Part shown: in pieces, positions 1-8,891 of the stretch
Numbering within the stretch: the stretch's first letter is position 1
Layout: each line of letters starts with the position of its first letter
Origin: Nevskia sp.
GTDB lineage: Bacteria; Pseudomonadota; Gammaproteobacteria; Nevskiales; Nevskiaceae
DNA: 64,000 bases
Assembly: GCA_031291075.1 (NCBI GenBank)
Contig: JARLJS010000088.1
Coordinates: forward strand, 1 to 64,000
Direction: 5' to 3'
Made by a program: the position numbers and the translations under genes
Notes under the pieces: model-generated
The model's database searches: none
Told to the model about the DNA's origin: nothing
What the model saw: the letters and a program-made list of their open reading frames with translations, nothing else

Positions 1-165
1 CGCTTACGTACTCCCAGTACGCTACGCTCCTCGCGCCTGGAAGCCCCGCCACGGTGCCCGAGCGCAGCGAGGTGGGTGCGGGCGGGGCTGACCTGGCCGC
101 AAATCCGGGGCCAACGCAGCGTCAAAGTAATTGTCAACAGGCCCTAGTCTGGATGCGCACATGCT

Positions 166-196
166 GTTCCCCCTCCCGCCTGCGGGAGAGGGGAAC
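166..196. repeat. Hairpin repeat downstream of the acyl-CoA-binding protein gene
   Basis: A near-perfect inverted repeat: gttccccctcccgc on the left pairs with gcgggagaggggaac on the right, with one extra base in one arm. It lies just past the stop codon of the minus-strand gene at 209-475, so it could end that transcript, although no T-run follows. The ccctctccc/gggagaggg core resembles the repeats flanking the DUF559 gene near 9.4 and 9.8 kb. The rest of 1-208 shows no gene I can support. Confidence 0.55.
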
Positions 197-208
197 GTAC
201 CCGCTGAA

Positions 209-475
209 TTACTTGTGCGTCTTGAGCAACTCGGCAACCTTGGCCACGTAGGCCGTCATCGCCGCGTCCTTGCCGGTACCCTTGAGCTTGGCCCAGGCGT
301 CGTACTTGGCGCGGCCGACCATGTCCAGCATACCCGGGCGAGACCCGGACACGTCGCCCTGGCTGGCCTGCTTGAACGATGCGTAGAGCGCCAGCATGTC
401 ATCGTTGCCGGGGCGCTTGGTGAGAGTCTTGACGTCCTGCTGAGCTTGCTCGAACTGAGCTTTCAAATCGGCCAC
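209..475 (-). CDS. Acyl-CoA-binding protein (ACBP)
   Basis: An 88-residue protein matching the whole length of the small four-helix ACBP family, which binds long-chain acyl-CoA esters in the cytosol and buffers the acyl-CoA pool. The family signature is visible: an N-terminal FEQAQQDVKTL segment, the LALYASFKQA helix, GDVSGSRPGML, and the ARAKYDAW-like stretch KYDAWAKLKG in the third helix. The start is a GTG at 475, preceded at a good distance by AGGAG on the minus strand. It is followed by a hairpin at 166-196. Bacterial ACBPs are scattered among lipid- and hydrocarbon-using proteobacteria; an acyl-CoA dehydrogenase elsewhere in the window fits that lifestyle but is not linked to it. Confidence 0.9.
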   Translation of the reverse strand: MADLKAQFEQAQQDVKTLTKRPGNDDMLALYASFKQASQGDVSGSRPGMLDMVGRAKYDAWAKLKGTGKDAAMTAYVAKVAELLKTHK

Positions 476-530
476 GGTGGCTCCTGTTGTGGTTGTGCCG
501 AGCCCCTTATATCAGGCCGCCCGGCCGCCC

Positions 531-1820
531 TCAACGATTGGCGTCGACCGAGCCCGCGAACGGCCGCACGCCGCTGCCGCCGACCAGCGGCACTGCCGCA
601 CCGGCCTCCACCTCGACGTTGACCAGCCAGTTGATGCGCAGCCGCAGGCCCACGCCGATCGAGGCGTACAGCGGCCGGCCGCCGGTCTGGCCGAATTCGG
701 GATAGACGGTGCCTGCCTCGGCGATGACCAGCAGGCGCAGCCAATCCCAGTGCACCGGGCGCAGGTAGGCGCCCGCAAAGTAGTAGCCGGAGTCGCCTTC
801 GGCGAACGAGGACGAATAGCCGCGCAGCGCCCGTGCGCCGCCCAGCGAGTAAAAGTTGTGGATATGGCCCGGCGCGCCGCCCAGGTACACGCCGGTGTTG
901 CCGAGGAACTCCACCGTCTGGTGTGGCGTGTCGCCTACGTGCCAGTCGCGGCGATAGGAGAAGTAGTAGTTGGAAGCGGTATAGCTGGAACCCAGGCCGT
1001 CGATCGAGAACTGGCTGGCGGCGCGGAAGCGCTGGCCTTCCTCGCTGTAGATCAGGTAGCGCAGATCGTCGTAGGTGACGTAGACCACCGGCCCCAGCGC
1101 CTCGCCAGGAGACGGGGGAGCGAACGGGCCGCTGGTGGAATCGCGCTGCCAGGACAGCCCGCCGGCGACGCTCCAGCCCTTGCTGGGGTGCTCGCTGGCA
1201 AACGCATAGGAGGCGACGACCTGCGCGTTCTCGAAAGTTTCCTTGTAGGGCTGGCCCTGCGGGTTGAGGGAATCCTGGCTGATATAGCCGAGCGAGCCGG
1301 ACACCCCGTAGTGAGTGTCGTCCAGGAACGGCAGGCTGTAGCTGGCCTGGGCATTGGTCTGTCCGGTCTTGTCGGGATCGTGCAGCTTCAGCTTGGTGGC
1401 CTGCACGTTCAGGGTGTGGTTGAGTCCCCACAGGTTGTTCCAGCGCAGTTGACCGCCGTAGCCGTATTCGCCGTTGGAGTTCCCCTGCACCCGCGGCACC
1501 GGCAGGATGTACCACTTCTCGTGCACCCGGAACAGCAGCCGCACACCGCCGTCCACCGGCCGGCTTTCCACCTCGACCGACTTGAACAGGCCCAGGTCCT
1601 GCACCGCCTGGCGGCTGCGCTCGATCGCCGCCGGGTCGGCCGGGTCGCCGACGTGCACCAGCAGCTCGCGCTGCATGGTTTCCGGCCTGGTGACGTCGTT
1701 GCCGGCGAAGTCGATGGTGCGGATCGTCGGCCAGCCGGCGGCGCGGGCGGCGCAAGCGACCAGGCAGAGCGCGATCAGCAGGGCTGCGCGCGGCAGACGA
1801 ATGTCGGGAAGGGCACTCAT
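531..1820 (-). CDS. Omp85/BamA-TamA family outer-membrane protein with a single POTRA domain
   Basis: About 429 residues. A signal peptide (PRAALLIALCLVACAARA) is followed by one POTRA-like unit at roughly residues 30-110 (IRTIDFAGNDVTRPETM ... LGLFKSVEVESRP). The rest alternates short polar and aromatic strands, as expected for a beta barrel, and contains the Omp85 lid motif as LRGY in GGARALRGYSSS. BamA has five POTRA units and TamA three, so this is a reduced member. A role in outer-membrane insertion or secretion is an inference. I chose the ATG at 1820 because the signal peptide begins right after it; an in-frame upstream start would add 12 residues before it. No adjacent partner gene suggests a substrate. 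Confidence 0.8.
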   Translation of the reverse strand: MSALPDIRLPRAALLIALCLVACAARAAGWPTIRTIDFAGNDVTRPETMQRELLVHVGDPADPAAIERSRQAVQDLGLFKSVEVESRPVDGGVRLLFRVHEKWYILPVPRVQGNSNGEYGYGGQLRWNNLWGLNHTLNVQATKLKLHDPDKTGQTNAQASYSLPFLDDTHYGVSGSLGYISQDSLNPQGQPYKETFENAQVVASYAFASEHPSKGWSVAGGLSWQRDSTSGPFAPPSPGEALGPVVYVTYDDLRYLIYSEEGQRFRAASQFSIDGLGSSYTASNYYFSYRRDWHVGDTPHQTVEFLGNTGVYLGGAPGHIHNFYSLGGARALRGYSSSFAEGDSGYYFAGAYLRPVHWDWLRLLVIAEAGTVYPEFGQTGGRPLYASIGVGLRLRINWLVNVEVEAGAAVPLVGGSGVRPFAGSVDANR

Positions 1821-1888
1821 GAACCCATCATCAGCCCGGGCAGCCCGGCCGTACAACGATCTAGATCAATTCACCGGACCGCCGGGAC

Positions 1889-2389
1889 TCAAGCCCGGAC
1901 GAGCGTGACGAAGCTGTAGGGCCAGGCGTGGCGCGGGTCGGCCGGGTGGTCCTCCCGCGCCATCTCCCGCCACTGCGCCGGGTCGAACTGCGGGAAGCGG
2001 GTGTCGCCCTCCACCGCCGCGTGTACCCGGGTCAGCTCTAGGCGCTGCGCCAGCGGCAGGGTCAGCCGGTACAGCTCCGCCCCGCCGATGACCATCAACT
2101 GGCCCTGCGGGGGCTGCGCCAGGACCGTCTCCAGGTCGTGGAACACCCGCACCCCCGCCGGTGCGAAGCCGGGCTGGCGGGTCAGCACCCAGTTGCTGCG
2201 ACCGTCCAGGGGCTTGCCGAGCGATTCAAAGGTCTTGCGGCCCATCAGGACGGTGTTGCCCAGAGTCAGGCGCCGGAACCGCTTCAAGTCCTCCGGCAGG
2301 CGCCAGGGCAGGCCGCCGTCGCGACCGATCACGCCGTTTTCGGCAACCGCGGCGACCAGGGTCAGGACTGCGGTCAGTGCCGGCACCAT
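1889..2389 (-). CDS. folA: Dihydrofolate reductase
   Basis: About 166 residues, the normal length for bacterial DHFR. It reduces dihydrofolate to tetrahydrofolate with NADPH. Visible landmarks are the N-terminal AENGVIGRDGGLPWRLPEDL, which includes the catalytic acidic residue (D in LPEDLKRF) and the substrate-site Trp, the NADPH-binding MGRKTFES, and VIGGAELY. The start overlaps the thyA stop (TGATG), and a GTG three bases upstream is equally possible. Coupling with thyA is functionally sensible because thymidylate synthase produces the dihydrofolate that this enzyme recycles. Confidence 0.97.
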   Translation of the reverse strand: MVPALTAVLTLVAAVAENGVIGRDGGLPWRLPEDLKRFRRLTLGNTVLMGRKTFESLGKPLDGRSNWVLTRQPGFAPAGVRVFHDLETVLAQPPQGQLMVIGGAELYRLTLPLAQRLELTRVHAAVEGDTRFPQFDPAQWREMAREDHPADPRHAWPYSFVTLVRA

Positions 2390-3183
2390 CACACCGCCAC
2401 GGCGGCCTTGATGTGCGGGTGGGCCTGGTAGTTCTCCAGCGTGAAGTCCTCCAGCCGGAACGCGAACAGGTCCTTCACCTCCGGATTGAGCCGCATGGTC
2501 GGCGGCGGCAGAAGCTCACGGCCGAGTTGCAGGCGGGCCTGCTCCAGGTGGTTGGAATAGAGGTGGCAGTCGCCGCCGGTCCAGATGAATTCGCCCGGCT
2601 GGAAGCCGCTCACCTGCGCCACCATCATGGTCAGCAGGGCGTAGGAGGCGATGTTGAACGGCACGCCGAGGAAGATATCGGCGCTGCGCTGATAAAGCTG
2701 GCAGGACAGCCGGCCGCCGGCGGTGTAGAACTGGAACAGGGCATGGCAGGGCATCAGCGCCATGCTGTCGAGCTCGCCCACGTTCCAGGCCGACACCAGC
2801 ATGCGGCGCGAGTCCGGGCTCTTCCTGAGCTGCTCCAGCAGGATGGCGATCTGGTCGATGTGGCGGCCGTCCGCGGTGGGCCAGGAGCGCCATTGACGGC
2901 CATAGACCGGGCCCAGTTCGCCGTCGGCGTCGGCCCATTCGTCCCAGATCGACACGCCGTGCTCATGCAGGTAGCGCACGTTGGTCTCGCCGCGCAGGAA
3001 CCACAGCAGCTCGACGATGATCGAGCGGGTGTGCAGCTTCTTGGTGGTGAGCAGCGGGAACCCCTGCCGCAGGTCGAAACGCATCTGGTGACCGAACACC
3101 GAGCGCGTGCCGGTGCCGGTACGGTCGCTCTTTTCCACGCCGTGTTCCAGCACGTGGCGCATCAGATCGAGATACTGCTTCAC
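2389..3183 (-). CDS. thyA: Thymidylate synthase
   Basis: 264 residues from a GTG start at 3183, exactly the length of the E. coli enzyme. It methylates dUMP to dTMP using methylene-tetrahydrofolate. The nucleophilic Cys falls at residue 146 in [12 protein letters not shown], as in E. coli, and the [17 protein letters not shown] and GDCHLYSNH substrate segments are intact. The frame is open further upstream to 3240, but that stretch is the overlapping end of the tautomerase gene and not thymidylate synthase sequence. It sits four bases after the tautomerase gene and overlaps folA, so lgt, tautomerase, thyA and folA are probably one transcript. Confidence 0.97.
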   Translation of the reverse strand: MKQYLDLMRHVLEHGVEKSDRTGTGTRSVFGHQMRFDLRQGFPLLTTKKLHTRSIIVELLWFLRGETNVRYLHEHGVSIWDEWADADGELGPVYGRQWRSWPTADGRHIDQIAILLEQLRKSPDSRRMLVSAWNVGELDSMALMPCHALFQFYTAGGRLSCQLYQRSADIFLGVPFNIASYALLTMMVAQVSGFQPGEFIWTGGDCHLYSNHLEQARLQLGRELLPPPTMRLNPEVKDLFAFRLEDFTLENYQAHPHIKAAVAV

Positions 3184-3187
3184 CGCC

Positions 3188-3577
3188 CTACACCTCCACC
3201 TTGAAACCGGCGTCCAACTCCGAGCCGGGGATGCCGCCACGCAGACCCCAGTCCTCGCGGGGCACCTCGTACAGTATGACGCGGACGTCCGCCGGCGCCA
3301 CGCCGAAGTCGCCGAGGCACCGCACCAGGGCCTGGTACAGGCTGCGCTTGGCGGCCAGGCTGCGGCCGGGGAACAGGGATACTTCGACCAGGGTGAAATT
3401 TTCCGAGGCCTGGGCTGCCACCGCGAAGTCGTCCGGCTCGAACGCCTGCAGACGCACCGAGCGATCGTGCGCGGGAATGCCGATCGACTCCACCAGGGCG
3501 GCGTGGACGGCGTCGATGATCGCCCGGCGTTCGGCCGGCGGGCGGGGCTTGCGGATGGAGACGAGCGTACTGGGCAA
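3188..3577 (-). CDS. Tautomerase-family protein (Tautomerase_2-like)
   Basis: 129 residues. The family uses an N-terminal proline as catalytic base, so the start codon matters: a TTG at 3577 gives [10 protein letters not shown], placing Pro at position 2. It lies directly after the lgt stop codon (3580-3582), the position expected for coupling. The downstream body has the family's [13 protein letters not shown] helix, [11 protein letters not shown] strand, and a C-terminal [13 protein letters not shown] motif. The physiological substrate is unknown for most members of this family. The insertion between lgt and thyA, which are often adjacent in gammaproteobacteria, is a local addition. An alternative longer start within lgt would bury the proline and is unlikely. 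Confidence 0.85.
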   Translation of the reverse strand: MPSTLVSIRKPRPPAERRAIIDAVHAALVESIGIPAHDRSVRLQAFEPDDFAVAAQASENFTLVEVSLFPGRSLAAKRSLYQALVRCLGDFGVAPADVRVILYEVPREDWGLRGGIPGSELDAGFKVEV

Positions 3578-3579
3578 GA

Positions 3580-4389
3580 TCAGGCACCCGGCTTGCGGCG
3601 CAGGGCCATCCACACGAAGGCCGCGCCGAACAGGAACATCGGCACGCAGAGCTGCATGCCCATGGTGAACCAACCGGTGCCGTACAGATAGCCGAGCTGG
3701 GCATCGGGCAGGCGCACGAACTCGATGGCGAAGCGGAAACTGGCGTAGAGCATCAGGAACAGTCCGCTGATCAGCCCTCGTGGCGTCGGCCGGGTGCCGA
3801 CCCACCAGAGGATCCCCAGCAGCACCAGCCCCTCGAGGCCGGCTTCATAGAGCTGGCTGGGGTGGCGCGGGACGTCGTCGTGGGCGCTCTGGAACACCAT
3901 GCCCCAGGGCAGGGTGGTGGGGGCGCCCCACAGCTCGCCGTTGATGAAATTGCCGATACGGCCGGTGAACAGGCCAAAGGGGGTCAGCACCGCGCAGAAG
4001 TCCGCCACCTCCCAGAAGGTCAGCTTCTGGTGGCGGGCGAACACCGCCATGGCGACGATCACGCCCATCAGGCCGCCGTGGAAGGCCATGCCGCCGTCCC
4101 AGATGCGGAACACCACCAGGGGGTCCTGCGCCACCAGCCAGTGCCCTTGGGCATCGTAGGCGTAGAACAGCATGTAGCCGATGCGGCCGCCGAGGATGAC
4201 GCCCAGCACCACATAGAAAAGGACATCGCCGACACGTTCGCGCGGCCAGTTCACGTGCGGCCACCTGGCGCGGATGGTGCCGAGCCACCAGGCCCCCCAG
4301 AACCCCAGCAGGTACATCAGACCGTACCAATGCACTTTCAGGGGACCCAGGCGGACGGCGACCGGGTCGATGTTGGGATGGGTGAGCAT
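3580..4389 (-). CDS. lgt: Prolipoprotein diacylglyceryl transferase
   Basis: 269 residues from the ATG at 4389. This inner-membrane enzyme transfers diacylglycerol from phosphatidylglycerol to the lipobox cysteine of prolipoproteins, the first step of lipoprotein maturation. Several hydrophobic helices are evident (e.g. WYGLMYLLGFWGAWWLG and VLFYVVLGVILGGRIGY). The catalytic-site segment with His104 (MAFHGGLMG) and the Lgt signature GRIGNFINGELWG with Arg144 are present. The frame is open for 45 codons upstream, but that part is not family-like and runs into an inverted-repeat spacer. First gene of the lgt-tautomerase-thyA-folA group. Confidence 0.97.
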   Translation of the reverse strand: MLTHPNIDPVAVRLGPLKVHWYGLMYLLGFWGAWWLGTIRARWPHVNWPRERVGDVLFYVVLGVILGGRIGYMLFYAYDAQGHWLVAQDPLVVFRIWDGGMAFHGGLMGVIVAMAVFARHQKLTFWEVADFCAVLTPFGLFTGRIGNFINGELWGAPTTLPWGMVFQSAHDDVPRHPSQLYEAGLEGLVLLGILWWVGTRPTPRGLISGLFLMLYASFRFAIEFVRLPDAQLGYLYGTGWFTMGMQLCVPMFLFGAAFVWMALRRKPGA

Positions 4390-4469
4390 GAGCCGGTTCT
4401 GATTCTGTGTGACGCGGGTTGAGGGCCAGGAGGCTGGCAGCGGGCAGCGCGGATTGTAACAAGTGAGGG

Positions 4470-4531
4470 GTGAGGAGTGAGGTCGGGCCTTCGGCCCTGT
4501 GAGGGGACAAGCCTGTCTCCTCACTCCTCAC
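4470..4531. repeat. Inverted repeat in the rlmI-lgt spacer
   Basis: A 13-base perfect inverted repeat: gtgaggagtgagg at 4470-4482 and cctcactcctcac at 4519-4531. The 36-base loop contains a second stem (cgggcc ttc ggccc). It lies between two minus-strand genes, after the rlmI stop, and could fold as a cruciform or RNA hairpin; no T-run marks it as an intrinsic terminator on the minus strand. The same gtgagg... words occur twice in tandem on the left arm. Looks like a dispersed REP-like element. Confidence 0.6.
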
Positions 4532-4558
4532 AGCCCGCGCAGCGGGCAACCTCACCCT

Positions 4559-5752
4559 TCACCGTTCTTCTGCGCCGCCCACGGCGCAGAAGAACGCCTT
4601 CAGATAGCGCGTCTCCGGGATCGCCGGGTGCACCGGGTGGTCGGGGCCCTGCCCGCCCTGCTCCAGGATCTGCAAGCGCCTGCAGGCGGCGCGCGATTCG
4701 CGCAGCAGCAGGCGCTGCAGCTCGGCCGGCTCCAGGTGGTAGGAGCAGGAGCAGGACACCAGGAACCCGCCCGGCGCCAGCAGGTTGATGGCGGCGCGGT
4801 TGAGCCGGGAGTACAGGGTCAGCCCCTCGGCATGGTCCTTCTTGCGCTTGATCAGCGCCGGGGGGTCGACGATCACCAGCTCGAAGCGGCGGCCGTCAGC
4901 GGCGAGTTGCTTGAGCACGTCCAGGGCCTGGCCGCGCAGCGCTTCGAGTTGGACGCCGTTGAGGGACGCATTGTGCTGCGCCGCCTCCAGCGCGGCGGCG
5001 GAGCTGTCGACGCAAGCCACCTCCCGTGCCCCGTGGCGGTGCGCCCGCAGGGCCCAGCCGCCGACATAGCTGAACACGTCCAGCACCCGCGCGCCGGGCG
5101 CGTAGCGCGCAAGGCGGTCGCGGTTGTCGCGCTGGTCGTAGAACCAGCCGGTCTTCTGGCCGCCGCGCATCGCCACCTCGAAGCGTACTCCGTCCTCCTC
5201 GATCGTCACCGCCGAAGGCACCTCGCCCAGCTCTTCCACGTACAGGGGCAGACCTTCCGCCTCCCGCGCGGAGGAGTCGTTGCGCAGCACGATGCCGCGC
5301 GGCCGGAACAGGGCGCGCAGGGCGTCCAGCAGCTGCGGCTTCAGGTTCTCCATGCCGGCGGTGCCGATCTGCACCACGTAGACGTCGTCGTAGCGGTCGA
5401 TCACCAGTCCCGGCAGGGCGTCCCCCTCGCCATGAACCAGGCGATAATGGGGCTTGCCGTAGAGTCGCTGGCGCAGGGCGGCGGCGGCGGCGAGGCGGCG
5501 CTCGAACCAGGCGACGTCGATGGCGGCGTCGCCCTGGCCCGTCAGCAGCCGTCCGCACAATAGGGCGTGTGGATTGAGATACCCGGTGCCGAGCGGCCTG
5601 CCACCGGCGTCTTCGAACCGGCACAGCGCCCCCTGCGGGAGCTGCTTCAGGGGGGTCCGCTCGGTATCGATCTCGTTGGAATAGACCCACAGGTGCCCGG
5701 CCCGGAGGCGGCGCTCTTCTTGGGGTTTCAGACGCAGGACTATGTCGGGCAC
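4559..5752 (-). CDS. rlmI: RlmI-type 23S rRNA (cytosine) methyltransferase
   Basis: 397 residues, matching the YccW/RlmI family, which makes m5C1962 in 23S rRNA. The N-terminal PUA domain is visible at about 1-75 (RLKPQEERRLRAGHLWVYSNEI). It is followed by a middle EEHUD-like region (YRLVHGEGDALPGLVIDRYDD) and a C-terminal Rossmann methyltransferase with ARVLDVFSYVGGWALRA as the S-adenosylmethionine site. The VIVDPPALIKRK motif and the SCSCSYHL cysteine motif are typical of m5C methyltransferases. It is divergent from nuoA and ends near the inverted repeat at 4470-4531. The exact target base is inferred from the family. Confidence 0.9.
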   Translation of the reverse strand: MPDIVLRLKPQEERRLRAGHLWVYSNEIDTERTPLKQLPQGALCRFEDAGGRPLGTGYLNPHALLCGRLLTGQGDAAIDVAWFERRLAAAAALRQRLYGKPHYRLVHGEGDALPGLVIDRYDDVYVVQIGTAGMENLKPQLLDALRALFRPRGIVLRNDSSAREAEGLPLYVEELGEVPSAVTIEEDGVRFEVAMRGGQKTGWFYDQRDNRDRLARYAPGARVLDVFSYVGGWALRAHRHGAREVACVDSSAAALEAAQHNASLNGVQLEALRGQALDVLKQLAADGRRFELVIVDPPALIKRKKDHAEGLTLYSRLNRAAINLLAPGGFLVSCSCSYHLEPAELQRLLLRESRAACRRLQILEQGGQGPDHPVHPAIPETRYLKAFFCAVGGAEER

Positions 5753-5807
5753 GGCTTTCGCTTACAAAGTTGGAACGCGTTGTGCAAGCTGCGATCGGGG
5801 GAACGTT

Positions 5808-5822
5808 CGCGTATCATACGCG
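5808..5822. promoter_or_regulatory. 15-base palindrome in the rlmI/nuoA divergent region
   Basis: The perfect palindrome cgcgtat-c-atacgcg lies about 100 bases before the nuoA start in the 166-base divergent gap. It contains TATCAT, which could be part of a -10 box for nuoA, but I see no convincing -35 box at 16-18 bases. It could be an operator for the nuo operon or rlmI. Only the symmetry is seen; the function is a guess. Confidence 0.35.
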
Positions 5823-5918
5823 GCATCTGTTTCTGGCCGCCGCCAACCGCGCTCGGGGCTGTTTGGGGCTTCCCGCCGTATGTGGCCGGCGTAGCGCAAC
5901 CTTTCGTCGAGACTGGGC

Positions 5919-6353
5919 GTGCATTTCCTGATCGAAAACTTACCTCGCTCGCCGCAAACCTGGGCCTTCCTGGTCTACACCGTGGCGGTGCTGGGCGTGG
6001 TGTTGCTGATGCTGGGCCTGTCCTGGGTGTTGGGGGGACGGGACCAGGGCCGTGCCAAGAATGACCCGTTCGAATCCGGCGTGGTGTCGGTGGGCAGCGG
6101 CCGCCTGCGCATCTCGGCCAAGTTCTACCTGGTGGCGATGTTCTTCGTCATCTTCGACCTGGAGGCGGTGTTCCTGTACGCCTGGGCGGTGTCCCTGCGC
6201 GACAGCGGCTGGCCGGGCTTCGTCGAGGCGGCCATCTTCATCGTGGTGCTGCTGGTCGGCCTGGTCTACGTCTGGCGCCTGGGCGGCCTCGACTGGGCGC
6301 CCAAACCCCGCCTGCAGAAGCTGCGCGAAGCCGCCGCTGCCAAGAAACCCTGA
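5919..6353 (+). CDS. nuoA: NADH-quinone oxidoreductase subunit A
   Basis: 144 residues, a small membrane subunit of complex I at the junction of the hydrophilic and membrane arms. Three transmembrane helices are readable ([56 protein letters not shown]). The conserved NDPFESGVV loop and [11 protein letters not shown] are the family hallmarks. It starts with GTG at 5919. First gene of a 13-gene nuo operon that runs without strand change to 21912. The gap upstream lacks the secG and tRNA-Leu genes that precede nuoA in some gammaproteobacteria. Confidence 0.96.
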   Translation: MHFLIENLPRSPQTWAFLVYTVAVLGVVLLMLGLSWVLGGRDQGRAKNDPFESGVVSVGSGRLRISAKFYLVAMFFVIFDLEAVFLYAWAVSLRDSGWPGFVEAAIFIVVLLVGLVYVWRLGGLDWAPKPRLQKLREAAAAKKP

Positions 6354-6363
6354 GTAAGCCGCC

Positions 6364-7023
6364 ATGGAATATTCGCTGACCCGCATCGACCCCCACGCCA
6401 AGCGCTCGCCCACCCCGGCGGGCGTCAACGCGGGCACCGGCTACATCGAGGAACAGGTCAAGCGCACGGTGCTGACCACCACGCTGGACAAGGTGGTGAA
6501 CTGGGGCCGCAAGAACTCGATCTGGCCGTACAACTTCGGCCTGTCCTGCTGCTACGTGGAGATGGCCACCGCCTTCACCTCGCCGCACGACCTGGCCCGC
6601 TTCGGCGCCGAGGTGATCCGGGCCAGCCCGCGCCAGGCCGACCTGATGGTGATCGCCGGCACCTGCTTCATCAAGATGGCGCCGGTGGTGCAGCGCCTGT
6701 ACGAACAGATGGTGGAGCCGCGCTGGGTCATCTCGATGGGTTCCTGCGCCAATTCCGGCGGCATGTACGATATTTATTCGGTTGTGCAGGGGGTGGACAA
6801 GTTCCTGCCCGTCGATGTCTACATCCCGGGCTGCCCGCCGCGGCCGGAGGCGTTCCTGCAGGCCCTGATGCTGCTGCAGAACGCCATCGACAAGGAAAGC
6901 CGCCCGCTGTCGTGGGTGGTGGGCGACCAGGGCGTGTACCGCATGCCGATGCCGGCGCAGCGCGACGTCAAGCTGGCCGAGCGCCAGGCGCAGACCACCC
7001 TGCGCACCCCGGATCAGGTGTAA
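6364..7023 (+). CDS. nuoB: NADH-quinone oxidoreductase subunit B
   Basis: 219 residues. This peripheral-arm subunit holds the terminal [4Fe-4S] cluster N2, which passes electrons to quinone. All four expected cysteine ligands are visible: the tandem Cys62-Cys63 in GLSCCYVEM, Cys128 in MGSCANSGG, and Cys157 in PGCPPRPE. Family-typical length with a slightly extended tail. It sits 10 bases after nuoA and 52 bases before nuoCD. Confidence 0.97.
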   Translation: MEYSLTRIDPHAKRSPTPAGVNAGTGYIEEQVKRTVLTTTLDKVVNWGRKNSIWPYNFGLSCCYVEMATAFTSPHDLARFGAEVIRASPRQADLMVIAGTCFIKMAPVVQRLYEQMVEPRWVISMGSCANSGGMYDIYSVVQGVDKFLPVDVYIPGCPPRPEAFLQALMLLQNAIDKESRPLSWVVGDQGVYRMPMPAQRDVKLAERQAQTTLRTPDQV

Positions 7024-7075
7024 TGCCTATGACGCGCATCAATTCCAGTAACGCACAAAGGCGGGACAGTATCTG

Positions 7076-8884
7076 ATGGCCGACGACGCACCCGCCCCGA
7101 CCAGCCCCGCCGTGACGCCGGCCACCCTGCCGGAAGTGGTGCGCGAGCTGTACGCGCGCTTCGGCGAGAACCTGTTCGTGCTGCAGCCCACCAAGGACGG
7201 CGTGCCGACCCTGTGGGTGCCGAAGGAGCGCTACGCCGAGGTGCTGGCCTTCCTCAAGAACGAGGTGCCACGCCCGTACAAGATGCTGCTCGATCTGAGC
7301 GCGGTGGACGAGCGCCTGCGCCGTCACCGCGAGGGCCTGCCGCCGGCGGACTTCACCCTGTTCTACCACCTGCTGTCGATCGAGCGCGACATCGCCACCC
7401 GCGGCGCCGGCGACGTGCGCATCAAGGTGGCGTTGCAGGGCGACGCGCCGTCGGTCCCCACGCTGTGCAAGCTGTGGGCCAATGCCAACTGGTACGAGCG
7501 CGAGGTGTGGGACCTGTTCGGCATCGTGTTCGAGGGCCATCCCAATCTGCAGCGCATCCTGCTGCCGCGCACATGGAAGGGCCACCCGCTGCGCAAGGAC
7601 TACCCGGCGCGCGCCACCGAGTTCGACCCGTTCATGCTCGACGCGGCCCGCCAGGACGCCGAGCAGGAAGGCCTCATGTTCAAGCCCGAGGAATGGGGCA
7701 TGAAGCGGTCCGAGACGGACCACGATTTCATGTTCCTCAACCTGGGCCCCAACCATCCCAGCGCCCACGGCGCCTTCCGCATCGTGCTGCAGCTCGACGG
7801 CGAGGAGATCGTGGACTGCGTGCCGGACATCGGCTACCACCACCGCGGCGCCGAAAAGATGGCGGAGCGCCAGTCCTGGCACACCTTCATCCCGTACACG
7901 GACCGCATCGACTACCTGGGCGGGGTGATGAACAACCTGCCCTACGTGCTGGCGGTGGAGAAGCTGGCCGGCATCGAGGTGCCGGACCGGGTCAAAACCA
8001 TCCGCGTGATGATGACCGAGTTCTTCCGCATCACCTCGCACCTGCTGTTCCTGGGCACCTATATCCAGGACGTGGGGGCGATGACGCCGATCTTCTTCAT
8101 GTTCACCGACCGCATGAAGGCCTACGACGTGATCGAGGCCATCACCGGTTTCCGCATGCACCCGGCCTGGTTCCGCATCGGCGGCGTGGCCCACGACCTG
8201 CCCAAGGGCTGGGACCGGCTGGTGCGCGAGTTCGTGGAATGGCTGCCGCGGCGCCTGGACGAGTACGAAAAGGCCGCCATGAAGAACGGCATCCTGCGCG
8301 CCCGCACCATCAGCGTGGCACAGTACAACACCGCTGAAGCGATCGAATGGGGCGCTACCGGCCCCGGCCTGCGCGCCACCGGCTGCAACTACGACCTGCG
8401 TAAGGCCCGCCCCTACTCCGGCTACGAGAACTTCGAGTTCGAAGTGCCGCTGGCCAGCAATGGCGACGCCTACGACCGCGGCATGGTGCGCCTGGAGGAG
8501 ATGCGGCAGAGCGTGCGCATCATCAAGCAGTGCCTGGACCACATGCCGGCCGGTCCCTACAAGGCCGACCATCCCCTCACCTGCCCGCCGCCGAAGGAAC
8601 GCACGCTGCAGGACATCGAGACCCTCATCACCCATTTCCTGGGCGTGTCCTGGGGGCCGGTGATGCCGCCGGGCGAATCCTCGCAGTTGATCGAGGCCAC
8701 CAAGGGCATCAACAGCTACTACCTGAGCAGCGACGGCAGCACCACCAGCTACCGCACCCGTATCCGTACTCCCAGTTTCCCGCACCTGCAGATGATCCCT
8801 TACGTGATCAACGGCAGCATGATCCCGGACCTGATCATGCTGCTCGCCTCCATTGACTTCGTAATGGCAGACGTCGACCGTTAG
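7076..8884 (+). CDS. nuoCD: NADH-quinone oxidoreductase fused subunit C/D
   Basis: 602 residues, a natural fusion of NuoC (about 1-190, with [12 protein letters not shown] and HPLRKDYP) and NuoD (about 215-602, with [25 protein letters not shown], and the C-terminal [11 protein letters not shown]). The linker is the charged stretch around [13 protein letters not shown]. The D part forms the quinone-binding pocket with NuoB. The C/D fusion is typical of enterobacteria, Pseudomonas and relatives, and is one of the best taxonomic hints in this window. No frameshift is seen across the junction. Confidence 0.97.
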   Translation: MADDAPAPTSPAVTPATLPEVVRELYARFGENLFVLQPTKDGVPTLWVPKERYAEVLAFLKNEVPRPYKMLLDLSAVDERLRRHREGLPPADFTLFYHLLSIERDIATRGAGDVRIKVALQGDAPSVPTLCKLWANANWYEREVWDLFGIVFEGHPNLQRILLPRTWKGHPLRKDYPARATEFDPFMLDAARQDAEQEGLMFKPEEWGMKRSETDHDFMFLNLGPNHPSAHGAFRIVLQLDGEEIVDCVPDIGYHHRGAEKMAERQSWHTFIPYTDRIDYLGGVMNNLPYVLAVEKLAGIEVPDRVKTIRVMMTEFFRITSHLLFLGTYIQDVGAMTPIFFMFTDRMKAYDVIEAITGFRMHPAWFRIGGVAHDLPKGWDRLVREFVEWLPRRLDEYEKAAMKNGILRARTISVAQYNTAEAIEWGATGPGLRATGCNYDLRKARPYSGYENFEFEVPLASNGDAYDRGMVRLEEMRQSVRIIKQCLDHMPAGPYKADHPLTCPPPKERTLQDIETLITHFLGVSWGPVMPPGESSQLIEATKGINSYYLSSDGSTTSYRTRIRTPSFPHLQMIPYVINGSMIPDLIMLLASIDFVMADVDR

Positions 8885-8891
8885 ACCCGAT

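Noticed and set aside
1-208. Possible end of an upstream gene on the minus strand
   Set aside because: Short open frames exist but no family motif, and the composition is ambiguous; I could only support the hairpin at 166-196.
5753-5918. tRNA-Leu/secG upstream of nuoA as in some gammaproteobacteria
   Set aside because: The 166-base gap shows no cloverleaf or CCA end and no room for secG.
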